DNA of 33,893 bases from Cellulophaga baltica (GTDB taxonomy: Bacteria > Bacteroidota > Bacteroidia > Flavobacteriales > Flavobacteriaceae), in the NCBI RefSeq assembly GCF_018861125.1, contig NZ_JAHKQN010000020.1, positions 1-33,893 on the forward strand. The letters are read 5' to 3'. Of this stretch, positions 20,101 to 28,147 are shown piece after piece. Position 1 is the stretch's first letter. Each line of letters opens with the position of its first letter. The position numbers and the translations under genes were made by a program. The notes under the pieces were generated by a model. That model was given only the letters and a program-made list of their open reading frames with translations. It was not told where the DNA came from and did not search any database.

Positions 20101-20320
20101 CAATAATATCTCTAATGGTACTGATTATTCTGGCACACAAACTAACACCCTGACTGTTTTAGGTGCTGATCTAACTAAAAATGAATATTTATACAGAGTA
20201 GTTATCAGTAACAATAGCTTTATTTGTGATGATACTACATCTGAAAATGCGCAACTAAATGTAAAAGTGAAAACAGTTATTACCAACCGAAGAATAACCT
20301 ATAGAGTAAACAGAAATTAG
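17195..20320 (+). CDS. Exported IgGFc-binding-like/DUF11 surface protein, paralogue of the giant adhesin N-terminus
   Basis: 1041 residues from the ATG at 17195, which opens a clear signal peptide ([21 protein letters not shown], residues 1-21). I reject the TTG at 17135 because it adds 20 residues without signal character. Mature order: IgGFc-binding-like domain ~22-465, Ig-like segment to ~535, DUF11 ~539-659, thrombospondin type 3 repeat ~662-689, jelly-roll-like domain ~693-848, a second type 3 repeat ~849-900, then an Ig-like domain ~928-1025. This mirrors the first ~910 residues of the giant protein, with identical stretches such as [14 protein letters not shown], so tandem duplication is likely. 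It lacks the SprB repeats and any type A or B T9SS sorting domain I can recognise. It ends instead in a basic tail, [16 protein letters not shown]. It may be periplasmic, or surface-exposed by a signal I do not know. Confidence 0.85.
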   Translation: MKKKHLIILIILLCSKFGFSQLSDLHYLPPLKQGGNNQAVQQQYIYLSTPEDATFTVNVYQGTSTTLYTSVSLSNATPQEIILGTGNNEITIVTDANTGIVLTTAGLRFESPGGEKFYVNYRGRSSAQATSLTSKGRQAMGTHFKWGGIANRGTHSSLTNVLGIMATEDNTTVTLSGYNPDCEFRLAGDRDGITDDSYTITLNENETFVFEAYTAETTANIDGWIGADVISNNPIVISNGGLNIAVKSGASNRDAAIDQPVPQDKIGKEYVFIRGNGTTETEFPIIIGTQNNTSIYVNGSTTAIATINDGDYFEIPSTNYSSATPGANMYITTSKDAYAYQCLAGASAIHTIGLNFIAPVNCLLPDEVNNISHIEDAAGITMTGGVTVIASTSTPDENITITDDTGEVTLPASTAVTGSTEWKTFYISDLTGNVSVNSTGPIAVGFIGFNGARGIAGYFSGFDTVPEVELEVEGGGCLPGADIEIVSGTYDTYQWYGDGSLISGAIFSTYSPTTAGDYFVRVSKGTCSYDSQPISAFYCDPDIVVKKTADKTDVLEGESVSFKITVENFGIDPATNIIVSDVMPSGFTLVSASPTLGSWSSPNWNVGTLNAGELESITIVATANELPNNSESETFTNTATHTQDQVDSNFTEDSPSANVTVNNDTDLDGVIDSDDLDDDNDGILDSIECASGGGTDVVFNGGFTSYYFEGWTPDGSNWQNPDYSGYAYYADYNTGTKPLYQNLTVVAGTTYILSFDVGTVSSYINSSTLNAYIGGTLVYSKVSDQMSIENGGDTSNTGGGNLSNTSTVTVLFTATTNSTQLRFEGVSTAQPHDQLFLDNVSLTPSNSCADTDGDGLFDRVDLDSDDDGCSDANEAYNDLNADGGDGGEYGSGTPTVDSNGTVVAASYTVPADNNTNGTYEFQESGAPPTITTQPSDVTIFDSSDAIFSVSATDDDTFQWQVSIDGGLNFNNISNGTDYSGTQTNTLTVLGADLTKNEYLYRVVISNNSFICDDTTSENAQLNVKVKTVITNRRITYRVNRN

Positions 20321-20409
20321 TTTTAATAGGTAATTTTTAGATTTTTAAGATTATATGTAACAATTAATACGTTAATTCGTCATACATAAACAACCTAAAA
20401 ATCTACATT

Positions 20410-21312
20410 TTGGAAAAAATTCTTACTGTAACCAATTTAACTAAAAAATTTGGTGCTCTTGTAGCTGTAAACGATTTATCATTTACGATAGAAAAAGGCA
20501 ATGTTTATGGCATTTTAGGGCCTAACGGTAGTGGAAAATCAACCACATTAGGTATTGCACTTAATGTTGTTAATAAAACATCAGGAGATTTTAGTTGGTT
20601 TGATGGAACTACCTCTACTCACAAAGCATTAAAAAAAGTAGGTGCAATTATAGAACGACCTAACTTTTACCCTTACATGACTGCTGTTCAAAACTTAAAT
20701 TTAGTATGTAAAATTAAAGAAGTTCCAAATACTAAAATTGAAGAAAAACTAGAATTAGTAGGTCTTTTAGACCGTAAGAATAGTAAATTCAGTACATACT
20801 CACTTGGTATGAAACAGCGTTTAGCTATTGCTTCTGCCCTACTTAACGATCCTGAAATTTTAATACTTGATGAACCTACCAATGGTTTAGACCCTCAAGG
20901 AATTCATCAAATTAGAGAAATCATAAAAAAAATTGCAAGCCAAGGTACTACTATACTTTTAGCTTCACATTTATTAGATGAAGTTGAAAAAGTATGTAGT
21001 CATGTTGTAATTCTAAGAAAAGGAAAAAAACTCTATTCTGGTCGTGTAGATAATATGCTTGCTAGTCATGGCTTTTTTGAATTAAAATCTAAAAATGAAA
21101 AAGCTTTACTATCATTTTTAGAACAAAATCATTCATTTAAAAATGTTACTTTAAATGATGGTTTAATAACTGCCTATTTAAAAGAGGAGATTGAAGCAGA
21201 AGAATTAAATAAAGATCTTTTTGATAGAGGAATTATTTTATCGCATCTTTCTAAACGAAAAGAAAGTTTAGAAAAACAATTTCTTACTCTTACTTCAAAC
21301 TCTAGCAATTAA
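20410..21312 (+). CDS. ABC transporter ATP-binding protein (ABC-2/BcrA-like)
   Basis: A 300-residue ATPase subunit. Walker A is GPNGSGKST (37-45), the signature is YSLGMKQRL (130-138, the variant common in BcrA/antibiotic-export ATPases), Walker B is ILILDEPTNGLD (150-161) and the H-loop histidine is 187. The start is TTG: the upstream frame meets a TAA at 20365-20367 with no ATG between, and MEKILTVTNLTKKFG is the normal opening of such proteins. It lies 21 nt before the permease gene and forms one transporter with it. It does not resemble the opening of the gliding ATPase GldA. The substrate is unknown; a self-protection or lipid/peptide export role is possible but not shown. Confidence 0.92.
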   Translation: MEKILTVTNLTKKFGALVAVNDLSFTIEKGNVYGILGPNGSGKSTTLGIALNVVNKTSGDFSWFDGTTSTHKALKKVGAIIERPNFYPYMTAVQNLNLVCKIKEVPNTKIEEKLELVGLLDRKNSKFSTYSLGMKQRLAIASALLNDPEILILDEPTNGLDPQGIHQIREIIKKIASQGTTILLASHLLDEVEKVCSHVVILRKGKKLYSGRVDNMLASHGFFELKSKNEKALLSFLEQNHSFKNVTLNDGLITAYLKEEIEAEELNKDLFDRGIILSHLSKRKESLEKQFLTLTSNSSN

Positions 21313-21333
21313 TCAACCTGATAAAAAAATAAA

Positions 21334-22170
21334 ATGATACGTTTACTACAAATAGAATTTATAAAACTTTGGAATAGTAAAGCTAGTAAAGTGCTTATTT
21401 TCTCATACTTTATTTTAATATTGAGTTTGGCACTAATCTCTATGATTAGAATAGACAATCCGCCAATAGTATTTAATATTGCTGACCAAGGGGTTTTTGA
21501 TTTTCCTTATATCTGGCACTTAAATACTTATATCGCTTCATGGTTTAAATTATTTTTTGCAATTGTAATTGTTTCCATGACCGCTAATGAATACAGCAAC
21601 AAAACTATAAAACAGAATTTAATTGATGGGCTGTCAAAAAAAGAGTTTCTATTGAGTAAGTTTTTAATGGTGATTACTTTCTCTATAATATCTACTGTTT
21701 TTGTTTTTCTAGTTTCGCTTGTTTTAGGAATGTTATATTCAAATTATGATGAATTTTCAATAGTTTTTTCTAATTTAGAATACTTTTTAGCCTATTTCGT
21801 AAAATTAGTTGGATTTTTCTCTTTCTGTCTTTTCTTAGGTATTTTAGTTAAACGATCTGCATTTGCTCTCGGTTTTTTAATATTATGGTGGGCAATTTTC
21901 GAGAACGTAATCTTTCGATTTGGTAGTTGGAAATTATTCAGCAAGGAAGTGTCTGATACGATTATGCACGTGCTACCTTTGTCTTCAATGTCCAATTTAA
22001 TAATAGAACCTTTTTCTAAATTTAAAGCTGTAAAATCTATAAGCAATCAGTTAGGTACAGAGTTAACAGTAGACTACGCCGTGCATTGGTATAATGTTTT
22101 AATTGTTCTCGCTTGGGTTGGTATATTTATGTTTTTATCTTATACAATATTGAAAAAGAGAGATTTGTAG
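21334..22170 (+). CDS. ABC-2 type transporter permease
   Basis: 278 residues with about six hydrophobic helices: near 18-37, 72-88, 109-131, 148-170, 172-190 and 253-270. The opening MIRLLQIEFIKLWNSKASK is typical of ABC-2 permeases that pair with BcrA-like ATPases. The family forms the membrane channel of an exporter driven by the upstream ATPase. The ATG at 21334 follows a purine-rich stretch. The next gene, a T9SS cargo protein, starts 25 nt after the stop with no terminator, so a single transcript through all three genes is likely. The substrate cannot be told from sequence. Confidence 0.88.
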   Translation: MIRLLQIEFIKLWNSKASKVLIFSYFILILSLALISMIRIDNPPIVFNIADQGVFDFPYIWHLNTYIASWFKLFFAIVIVSMTANEYSNKTIKQNLIDGLSKKEFLLSKFLMVITFSIISTVFVFLVSLVLGMLYSNYDEFSIVFSNLEYFLAYFVKLVGFFSFCLFLGILVKRSAFALGFLILWWAIFENVIFRFGSWKLFSKEVSDTIMHVLPLSSMSNLIIEPFSKFKAVKSISNQLGTELTVDYAVHWYNVLIVLAWVGIFMFLSYTILKKRDL

Positions 22171-22195
22171 TATCTTGTAGCGACTGAACATCACT

Positions 22196-24916
22196 ATGAA
22201 AAAAAACTACTTTACATTCTTTTATTTTTTATTTTCATTTTCATTTATCTTTTCACAAGGAGAAACATCAAATTGGTACTTTGGTGAAAATGCTGGTATC
22301 ACATTTAATAGTGATGGAAGTGTGACTGCATTAAGTAATGGACAATTAAATACTTACGAGGGTTGCGCTAGTATTTCTGATGACGCTGGGAGTCTTTTAT
22401 TTTACACTGACGGAATACGAGTTTATAATCGCAATCATGAACTAATGGAGAACGGAACTGGGCTATATGGAGACCCATCAAGTACGCAATCCGCTATCAT
22501 TGTTCCAAAACCAGAAGATCCTAATATTTATTATATTTTTACAGTAGATACTACTGCGTATGAAAACGATCCTGACCGAGGTTTAAACTATTCTACAATT
22601 GATATTACTGCAAATAATGGCTTAGGTGCTGTAATTCAAAAAAACATAAATTTATTAGCTGATTGCTCTGAGAAAATTGCTGCAGTTGTTAAAAATTGTT
22701 TTGATAAATCTTTATGGGTTATCACTTTATCATCAGATAATGGTAGTTATACTGGATTTTTCAACACATATCATGCCTTTGAAGTTAACCCTAATGGTGT
22801 TGTTAATACTGCTGTAAAATCAACTTTTACAAATTCTAATATTAATGACCCTAGAGGATATTTAAAAATAACTTCCGATGGAAAAAAAATAGCTTCTGCT
22901 AATAGTTCTTCCGGACTTTACATTTATGATTTTGATGCTGATACTGGAATAATATCTAATCAAGAAAAACTATTAAACTATATTGATGATTGGAATTATT
23001 ATGGCATCGAATTTTCTCCAAATCAAGAATTTCTGTACACTGTACGTTATACTGAAGGTGAAAATGTTATAAGTGAATCGCAACTATTACAATTAGATTT
23101 AACAGCTAGTAATATTGATAATTCTGTAGAAATTTTAGATAACAGAATCGGATACAGAGGTGCTTTACAACTCGGTGAAAACGGAAAAATATACCGAAAC
23201 ATTAGTATTAATTACGAAAACGGAACACCTTACTTAGGTGTAATTAACAATCCTGATGAAGAAGGCACTAATTCTAATTATATTCACAATGCTGTAGCCT
23301 TAGGTAATAATAACGGCACACAAGGTTTACCTCCTTTTATTCAATCTTTTTTTGAAAAAATAACATTAATGACAAATGAAGATGGTAGAGCTGTAAATGC
23401 CTTAGAAATTTGTGAAGGTAAAAGTTTAACTTTAGAAACTGAGTATTATGCCGATGCCACGTATCTATGGAAAAAAGATGATGTTGTTCTTCCTAATACA
23501 AGCAATATTTATACTATTGATAATTTAGCAATGACTGATTCTGGTGAATATACATTAAATATTAGTTTTTCTGACACATCAAAATGCCCTATAATTGGTG
23601 AAGCTGTAATCAGCGTTAATCCTTTGCCTCCTACCGAAAAACTAACACTTGTTCAATGTGATATTGATGAACAAAATTTCACAGACGGAATTACTACCGT
23701 AAATTTAGAGCAATCCTATATTTTCGAAACTTATGAAGAAGATTACATCTTCTATTTTTATGAGAATGATTCTGATTTAGAAAATGATCAGCCCATTGAA
23801 AATACTATTAATTATACCAATACAACTCCATTTAACCAAACTCTTATTTACACTGCTACCAATAGTTTAGGCTGTACCACTATTGGAGAGTTGGATATCA
23901 CCATTTTAACTACTAATGTTTTATTAAACAATCAAAGTCCATACTATGCCTGTAATAATTCTTTAAGTGATGATTTACTTATTGGTGATTTTAATACAGA
24001 CTTAATTAAAGCGTCTAGTTTTCAAAATCAAAAAGTACAATTTTATACTTCACTAATTGATGCTTCTTTAGAACAAAATGAAATTAAGGGTATATATGCT
24101 ACGGAATCAACTTCTTTAATTGTTAGAATTGAAGATGGTAATGAATGCCAAAGAATTGAAGAGATTGAACTTATTGTAAACGCTACACCAGAATTCTCTT
24201 TTCTGGAAACTCATTACTTATGTACTGATGGCATTGATTTAGTTTTAGATGCACCAACTGGTTATGACGTATATAAATGGGTTAAACTAGATGCTACAAC
24301 CGAAAATGAAATATCAAACTTGCCAACTGTAACAATTACGGAATCTGGAAATTACCAATTAGAATTAGGGTATGATTACAGTACAACCAATGAAATAATT
24401 ATTTGCTCTTCAATTAAGAGCTTTATAGTAGAACCCTCAAATATTGCTATAATTAATAACATTGAAATCAAAGACATTTCCGATAATAATACCGTTGAAG
24501 TTTTTGTGACTGGTGATGGAAATTACGAATATTCTTTAGATGGTATTAATTATCAAACCAACACTAATTTTTCCAATCTTGAACCTGGTTTTTATACTGT
24601 TTATGTAAATGATACTAATGGTTGTGGAATTTCAAATGAAGAAATTGCTATTGTTGGCTACCCAAAATTCTTTACCCCTAACGGCGATGGTACAAATGAT
24701 TATTGGCAAATTATTGGAGCTAATGAAATGTTTAATACAAATAGTTTTATTTCAGTTTTTGATAGAGTAGGAAATTTAGTTGCAAATTTTTCTCCTAATT
24801 CCAAAGGATGGGACGGGACAATAAATGGAAATCAGGTACCAGCTTCTGACTATTGGTTTAAAGTAAACCTTGAAGATGGCCGAACTTTTACTGGGCATTT
24901 TGCTTTAAAAAGATAA
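22196..24916 (+). CDS. T9SS type B sorting domain-containing exported protein with N-terminal propeller-like region
   Basis: 906 residues. The signal peptide is at 1-20 (FSFIFSQ). Residues ~24-395 resemble the WD40/PD40-like propeller found in many flavobacterial T9SS cargo proteins, opening SNWYFGENAGITFNSDG with CASISDDAGSLLFYTDG and SSTQSAIIVPKPEDP. An Ig-like domain follows at ~400-478 (CEGKSLTLE, DSGEYTLNIS), then gliding-associated linker domains. A degenerate SprB-like unit precedes the type B sorting domain at ~822-906 (KFFTPNGDGTNDYW, VFDRVGNLV, GWDG, PASDYWFKV, HFALKR). It is predicted to be exported by Sec and then T9SS to the surface or medium. It lies 25 nt after the ABC permease, which suggests shared transcription. 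Function beyond surface display or adhesion is unknown. Confidence 0.9.
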   Translation: MKKNYFTFFYFLFSFSFIFSQGETSNWYFGENAGITFNSDGSVTALSNGQLNTYEGCASISDDAGSLLFYTDGIRVYNRNHELMENGTGLYGDPSSTQSAIIVPKPEDPNIYYIFTVDTTAYENDPDRGLNYSTIDITANNGLGAVIQKNINLLADCSEKIAAVVKNCFDKSLWVITLSSDNGSYTGFFNTYHAFEVNPNGVVNTAVKSTFTNSNINDPRGYLKITSDGKKIASANSSSGLYIYDFDADTGIISNQEKLLNYIDDWNYYGIEFSPNQEFLYTVRYTEGENVISESQLLQLDLTASNIDNSVEILDNRIGYRGALQLGENGKIYRNISINYENGTPYLGVINNPDEEGTNSNYIHNAVALGNNNGTQGLPPFIQSFFEKITLMTNEDGRAVNALEICEGKSLTLETEYYADATYLWKKDDVVLPNTSNIYTIDNLAMTDSGEYTLNISFSDTSKCPIIGEAVISVNPLPPTEKLTLVQCDIDEQNFTDGITTVNLEQSYIFETYEEDYIFYFYENDSDLENDQPIENTINYTNTTPFNQTLIYTATNSLGCTTIGELDITILTTNVLLNNQSPYYACNNSLSDDLLIGDFNTDLIKASSFQNQKVQFYTSLIDASLEQNEIKGIYATESTSLIVRIEDGNECQRIEEIELIVNATPEFSFLETHYLCTDGIDLVLDAPTGYDVYKWVKLDATTENEISNLPTVTITESGNYQLELGYDYSTTNEIIICSSIKSFIVEPSNIAIINNIEIKDISDNNTVEVFVTGDGNYEYSLDGINYQTNTNFSNLEPGFYTVYVNDTNGCGISNEEIAIVGYPKFFTPNGDGTNDYWQIIGANEMFNTNSFISVFDRVGNLVANFSPNSKGWDGTINGNQVPASDYWFKVNLEDGRTFTGHFALKR

Positions 24917-24979
24917 AACGAGTTAAAAATAAGAGCACTTGTATCTATTTTTTAAAACTGCCTTTTGTAATTTTATAGA

Positions 24980-26968
24980 ATGAAATTTAAGGTAGTATCA
25001 GAATTTAAACCAACAGGAGATCAACCGGGTGCTATTAAGCAATTAGTTGAAGGAATTGAAACCGAAGAAAAATACCAAACACTTTTAGGTGTTACTGGTT
25101 CCGGAAAAACATTTACAGTTGCTAATGTGATTGAAAATGTTCAAAAACCTACCTTAATATTGGCTCACAATAAAACTTTAGCAGCACAATTATATTCTGA
25201 ATTTAAACAATTTTTCCCTGAAAATGCAGTGGAATATTTTGTTTCTTATTACGATTATTACCAGCCAGAAGCATACATACCAACATCTGGTTTATATATA
25301 GAAAAGGATTTATCTATAAATGAAGATATTGAAAAATTACGATTAAGTACTACTTCCTCCCTACTTTCTGGGCGAAGAGATGTTATTGTGATTGCTTCGG
25401 TTTCTTGTTTATATGGTATTGGTAACCCAATAGAATTTCAAAAAAACGTTATTTCTGTTCATAAAGATCAAGTAATTTCGCGAACAAAATTTTTACATCA
25501 ATTAGTACAAAGTCTATATTCTAGAACCACAGCAGAGTTCCATAACGGTAACTTTAGAGTAAAAGGTGATGTAGTTGATGTTTTTCCTAGTTATGCCGAT
25601 CATGCTTTCAGAATCCATTTCTTTGGTGATGAAATTGAGGAAATTGAAGCATTTGACCCTTTAAAAAATACAAAAATAGAAAACTACGAAACGTTAAACA
25701 TATACCCTGCGAATATGTTTGTAACTTCTCCTGATATTTTACAGAATGCCATTCATCAAATTCAAGATGACATGGTAAAACAAGTTGATTATTTTAAAGA
25801 AATCGGAAAACCCTTAGAGGCTAAACGTTTAGAAGAGCGTACGAATTTTGATTTAGAAATGATACGTGAATTAGGATATTGCTCTGGTATTGAAAACTAC
25901 TCGCGTTACTTAGATGGCAGAGAACCAGGCACAAGACCTTTCTGCTTATTAGATTATTTTCCTGACGATTATTTGATGGTAGTTGATGAAAGTCATGTAA
26001 CCATTTCACAAGTTCATGCCATGTACGGTGGTGACCGCTCTCGTAAAGAGAATTTAGTAGAATACGGTTTTAGATTGCCTGCTGCTATGGATAATAGACC
26101 CTTAAAGTTTGAAGAATTTGAGGCTTTACAAAATCAAGTTATTTACGTGAGTGCTACTCCCGCTGATTATGAATTACAACTAACACAAGGTGTGTATGTT
26201 GAACAAATTATAAGACCCACAGGACTTCTAGATCCTATAATCGAAGTACGTCCAAGTTTAAATCAGATTGATGATTTGGTTGAAGAAATTCAACAGCGTA
26301 ATGAAAAGGACGAAAGAACTTTAGTTACTACACTTACTAAAAGAATGGCTGAAGAATTGGCTAAATATTTAGATAGAATTAGTGTGCGATGCCGATATAT
26401 ACACAGTGATGTTGATACTCTAGAGCGTGTTGAAATTATGCAAGATTTACGGAAAGGTATTTTTGATGTGCTAATTGGTGTTAACCTTTTACGTGAGGGT
26501 TTAGATTTGCCCGAAGTATCATTAGTAGCTATTTTAGATGCTGACAAAGAAGGTTTTTTACGCAGCAACCGCTCGTTAACTCAAACTGTTGGTAGAGCCG
26601 CTAGAAACTTAAATGGTAAAGCAATTATGTATGCTGATAAAATAACAGATAGTATGCAAACTACTATTGATGAAACAAACTACCGTAGAGAAAAACAAAT
26701 AGCATACAACACAAAACACAATTTAAAACCAAAGGCTTTAAACAAAAGTTTAGATAGTGCATTATCTAAAAATTCGGTTTCTACATATCATTTTGAAAAA
26801 GAAGAATTACGTGCTGCAGAACCTGATTTAGAATACTTGACTAAAGAACAAAAAGAAAAACTTATTCGCGAAAAACGAAAAGCAATGGAAAAGGCTGCGA
26901 AAGAGTTAGATTTTATGCAAGCAGCTAAACTTAGAGATGAAATTAAAGCGCTACAAACTGCAGAATAA
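24980..26968 (+). CDS. uvrB: UvrABC excision nuclease subunit B
   Basis: 662 residues, the usual length. UvrB is the DNA-damage verification helicase subunit of nucleotide excision repair; it is loaded by UvrA and recruits UvrC. Walker A is GVTGSGKT (38-45). The beta-hairpin region carries SYYDYYQPEAYIP, and the helicase motif is DESH (DYLMVVDESHVTISQ). Later motifs include VTTLTKRMAEELAKYL, GVNLLREGLDLPEV and QTVGRAARN. The C-terminal UVR motif that contacts UvrC is at ~625-660 (REKRKAMEKAAKELDFMQAA). The gene starts 63 nt after the T9SS cargo gene with no good hairpin between. No exact promoter box was found, though TAATTTTA just upstream is one mismatch off. Its stop codon lies inside the T tract of the terminator that serves the opposite-strand hsp20. 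Confidence 0.97.
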   Translation: MKFKVVSEFKPTGDQPGAIKQLVEGIETEEKYQTLLGVTGSGKTFTVANVIENVQKPTLILAHNKTLAAQLYSEFKQFFPENAVEYFVSYYDYYQPEAYIPTSGLYIEKDLSINEDIEKLRLSTTSSLLSGRRDVIVIASVSCLYGIGNPIEFQKNVISVHKDQVISRTKFLHQLVQSLYSRTTAEFHNGNFRVKGDVVDVFPSYADHAFRIHFFGDEIEEIEAFDPLKNTKIENYETLNIYPANMFVTSPDILQNAIHQIQDDMVKQVDYFKEIGKPLEAKRLEERTNFDLEMIRELGYCSGIENYSRYLDGREPGTRPFCLLDYFPDDYLMVVDESHVTISQVHAMYGGDRSRKENLVEYGFRLPAAMDNRPLKFEEFEALQNQVIYVSATPADYELQLTQGVYVEQIIRPTGLLDPIIEVRPSLNQIDDLVEEIQQRNEKDERTLVTTLTKRMAEELAKYLDRISVRCRYIHSDVDTLERVEIMQDLRKGIFDVLIGVNLLREGLDLPEVSLVAILDADKEGFLRSNRSLTQTVGRAARNLNGKAIMYADKITDSMQTTIDETNYRREKQIAYNTKHNLKPKALNKSLDSALSKNSVSTYHFEKEELRAAEPDLEYLTKEQKEKLIREKRKAMEKAAKELDFMQAAKLRDEIKALQTAE

Positions 26969-27001
26969 AAAAAGCGTCTTAATTATTACTAATCGAGACG
27001 C
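26967..27001 (-). terminator. Terminator for the small heat-shock gene (minus strand)
   Basis: On the minus strand, GCGTCT (27001-26996) pairs with AGACGC (26979-26974) across a 16-nt loop and is followed by seven T's. The T tract overlaps the uvrB stop. There is no T run on the plus-strand side, so it points to hsp20. The stem is only 6 bp. Confidence 0.55.
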
Positions 27002-27079
27002 CTCAACAACCAACCTAAATCAAAAATATAAATAACTATTAAACACTAATTAAACTAGTTACTTATCTCGTTAATATTT

Positions 27080-27517
27080 TTAGTTTAAACCAATTACTCG
27101 CTTTGGTTTTGGTAATGCTTCTTCCTTTTTTGGAAGATCAAAACTCAAAACTCCGTTTTCATAGTTTGCTTCAATTTTATCTGTGTCTATTGTTTCAGGT
27201 AAATTAAAAGCTCTTTTAAATGCTGAGAATGAGAATTCTTTTCGTCTGTAACTAAATGAAGTATCATTTTCTTCTGTTTCTTTTTCAACTTTAGAATCAG
27301 ATGAAATAGTCAACAATTCATTATCTACTTCAATTTTAAAATCTTCTTTCTTTCTGCCAGGAACTATTAGTTCTAATTCGAAAGCTAAATCACTTTCCCT
27401 TATATTTACAGCTGGCAATTTTGAAGAAACTTGCGCTTGTGCACCACCAAACCAATCTGGGTTAAATATTTCATTCATTAATGCTGGAAAATCTAGATTT
27501 TTATTTACTGTACTCAT
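27080..27517 (-). CDS. Small heat-shock protein, Hsp20/alpha-crystallin family
   Basis: 145 residues. Hsp20 proteins are ATP-independent holdases that bind unfolding proteins in the cytoplasm. The alpha-crystallin domain spans ~34-137: PAVNIRESDLAFELELIVPG, then EDFKIEVDNELLTIS, a SYRRKEFSFSAFKRAFNLPE segment, and the family hallmark NGVLSFDLPK. The short N-terminal arm contains FNPDWFGGAQ, as in other Bacteroidota members. The C-terminus KRVIGLN supplies an I-x-L oligomerisation motif. The start ATG follows an A/T-rich leader. The gene diverges from a DUF1456 gene over a 216-nt region with striking repeats. A candidate -7 element (TAGGATTTG, one base too long) lies at 27567-27559 on this strand, and repeat 27584-27598 falls where the -33 box would be. 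Confidence 0.94.
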   Translation of the reverse strand: MSTVNKNLDFPALMNEIFNPDWFGGAQAQVSSKLPAVNIRESDLAFELELIVPGRKKEDFKIEVDNELLTISSDSKVEKETEENDTSFSYRRKEFSFSAFKRAFNLPETIDTDKIEANYENGVLSFDLPKKEEALPKPKRVIGLN

Positions 27518-27545
27518 AATTATATCTTTTTAAATATTCTTGTTT

Positions 27546-27662
27546 GGTTACAAGTATTCAAATCCTATACCAACACAATTTTTATGACATTTTGTCTCTA
27601 TTGATAATTAAAATAATGACATTTTGTCTCAACTAAGATAGGTTACAAGTAGTTTATTGTCA
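27546..27662. promoter_or_regulatory. Nested direct repeats between hsp20 and the DUF1456 gene
   Basis: ATGACATTTTGTCTC occurs twice, at 27584-27598 and 27616-27630, start to start 32 bp (about three helical turns). Each copy holds the dyad GACA-TTT-TGTC. They are flanked by two copies of GGTTACAAGTA at 27546-27556 and 27641-27651, 95 bp apart. The layout suits a dimeric stress regulator bound beside the hsp20 promoter. Function is inferred. Confidence 0.55.
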
Positions 27663-27733
27663 CATTTCATATAACAAGTCATAATCTAACCTTGAATATT
27701 ATTTAAAATAGTACCTTGCAAAAAATTATTTAT

Positions 27734-28111
27734 ATGACTAATAATGATGTTCTAAAAAAGCTCAGAGTAGCTTTAATGTTACGAGATGATGAAATTGTTG
27801 AAATTTTGAAGCTTGTAGATTTTAAAATCTCAAAAGCTGAGTTAGGAGCCTTATTTAGAAAAGAAGACCACCCTAATTACATGGAGTGTGGTGACCAAAT
27901 ATTGCGTAATTTCTTAAACGGACTTGTTATTCATTTTAGAGGTGAAAAAGACAACCCTAAAAACCCTAAGGAAACACTTGCTCATCTTAAAAAAAATAAT
28001 GTAGTACCAAAGCCTAAGAAAAAATATAACTCAGACTTTAAAGCGAAACAAGAAAAGAAGTTTGACAAAAATATAGTTCACGGTAATTATAAGAACAAAA
28101 AAAAATCCTAA
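27734..28111 (+). CDS. DUF1456 family protein (YehS-like)
   Basis: 125 residues from the ATG at 27734. A TTG at 27716 would add six residues, but MTNNDVLKKLRVALMLRDDE is the normal opening of the family, so I choose the ATG. The protein shows the two related DUF1456 halves: NDVLKKLRVALMLRDDEIVEILKL and, about 65 residues on, CGDQILRNFLNGLVIHFRG. The end is lysine-rich and probably disordered (KKKYNSDFKAKQEKK). The biochemical role of DUF1456 is not known. It diverges from hsp20 across a shared repeat-rich region, so stress-linked expression is possible. A weak promoter-like TACCTTGC lies close to the start. The stop codon lies inside the terminator stem. Confidence 0.85.
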   Translation: MTNNDVLKKLRVALMLRDDEIVEILKLVDFKISKAELGALFRKEDHPNYMECGDQILRNFLNGLVIHFRGEKDNPKNPKETLAHLKKNNVVPKPKKKYNSDFKAKQEKKFDKNIVHGNYKNKKKS

Positions 28112-28136
28112 GCAATGCTTAGGATTTTAATTTTTT
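28097..28136. terminator. Bidirectional terminator between DUF1456 gene and convergent small exported protein
   Basis: A perfect 12-bp stem, AAAATCCTAAGC (28102-28113) with GCTTAGGATTTT (28117-28128), has a 3-nt loop. A T run follows on the plus strand (28131-28136) and another, of nine, on the minus strand. The stop codon of the DUF1456 gene lies inside the left arm. Confidence 0.93.
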
Positions 28137-28147
28137 AACCATAAAAT

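Noticed and set aside
20321-20409. A frameshifted T9SS sorting domain after the adhesin paralogue
   Set aside because: The region is only 89 bases, too short for a sorting domain, and no frame shows the FTPNGDG or GWDG motifs.
20410-21312. Gliding ATPase GldA
   Set aside because: The opening and signature sequence fit BcrA-like exporters, and no GldF or GldG gene is nearby.
27584-27630. CRISPR repeats
   Set aside because: Only two 15-bp copies with a single short spacer, no further units and no cas genes.
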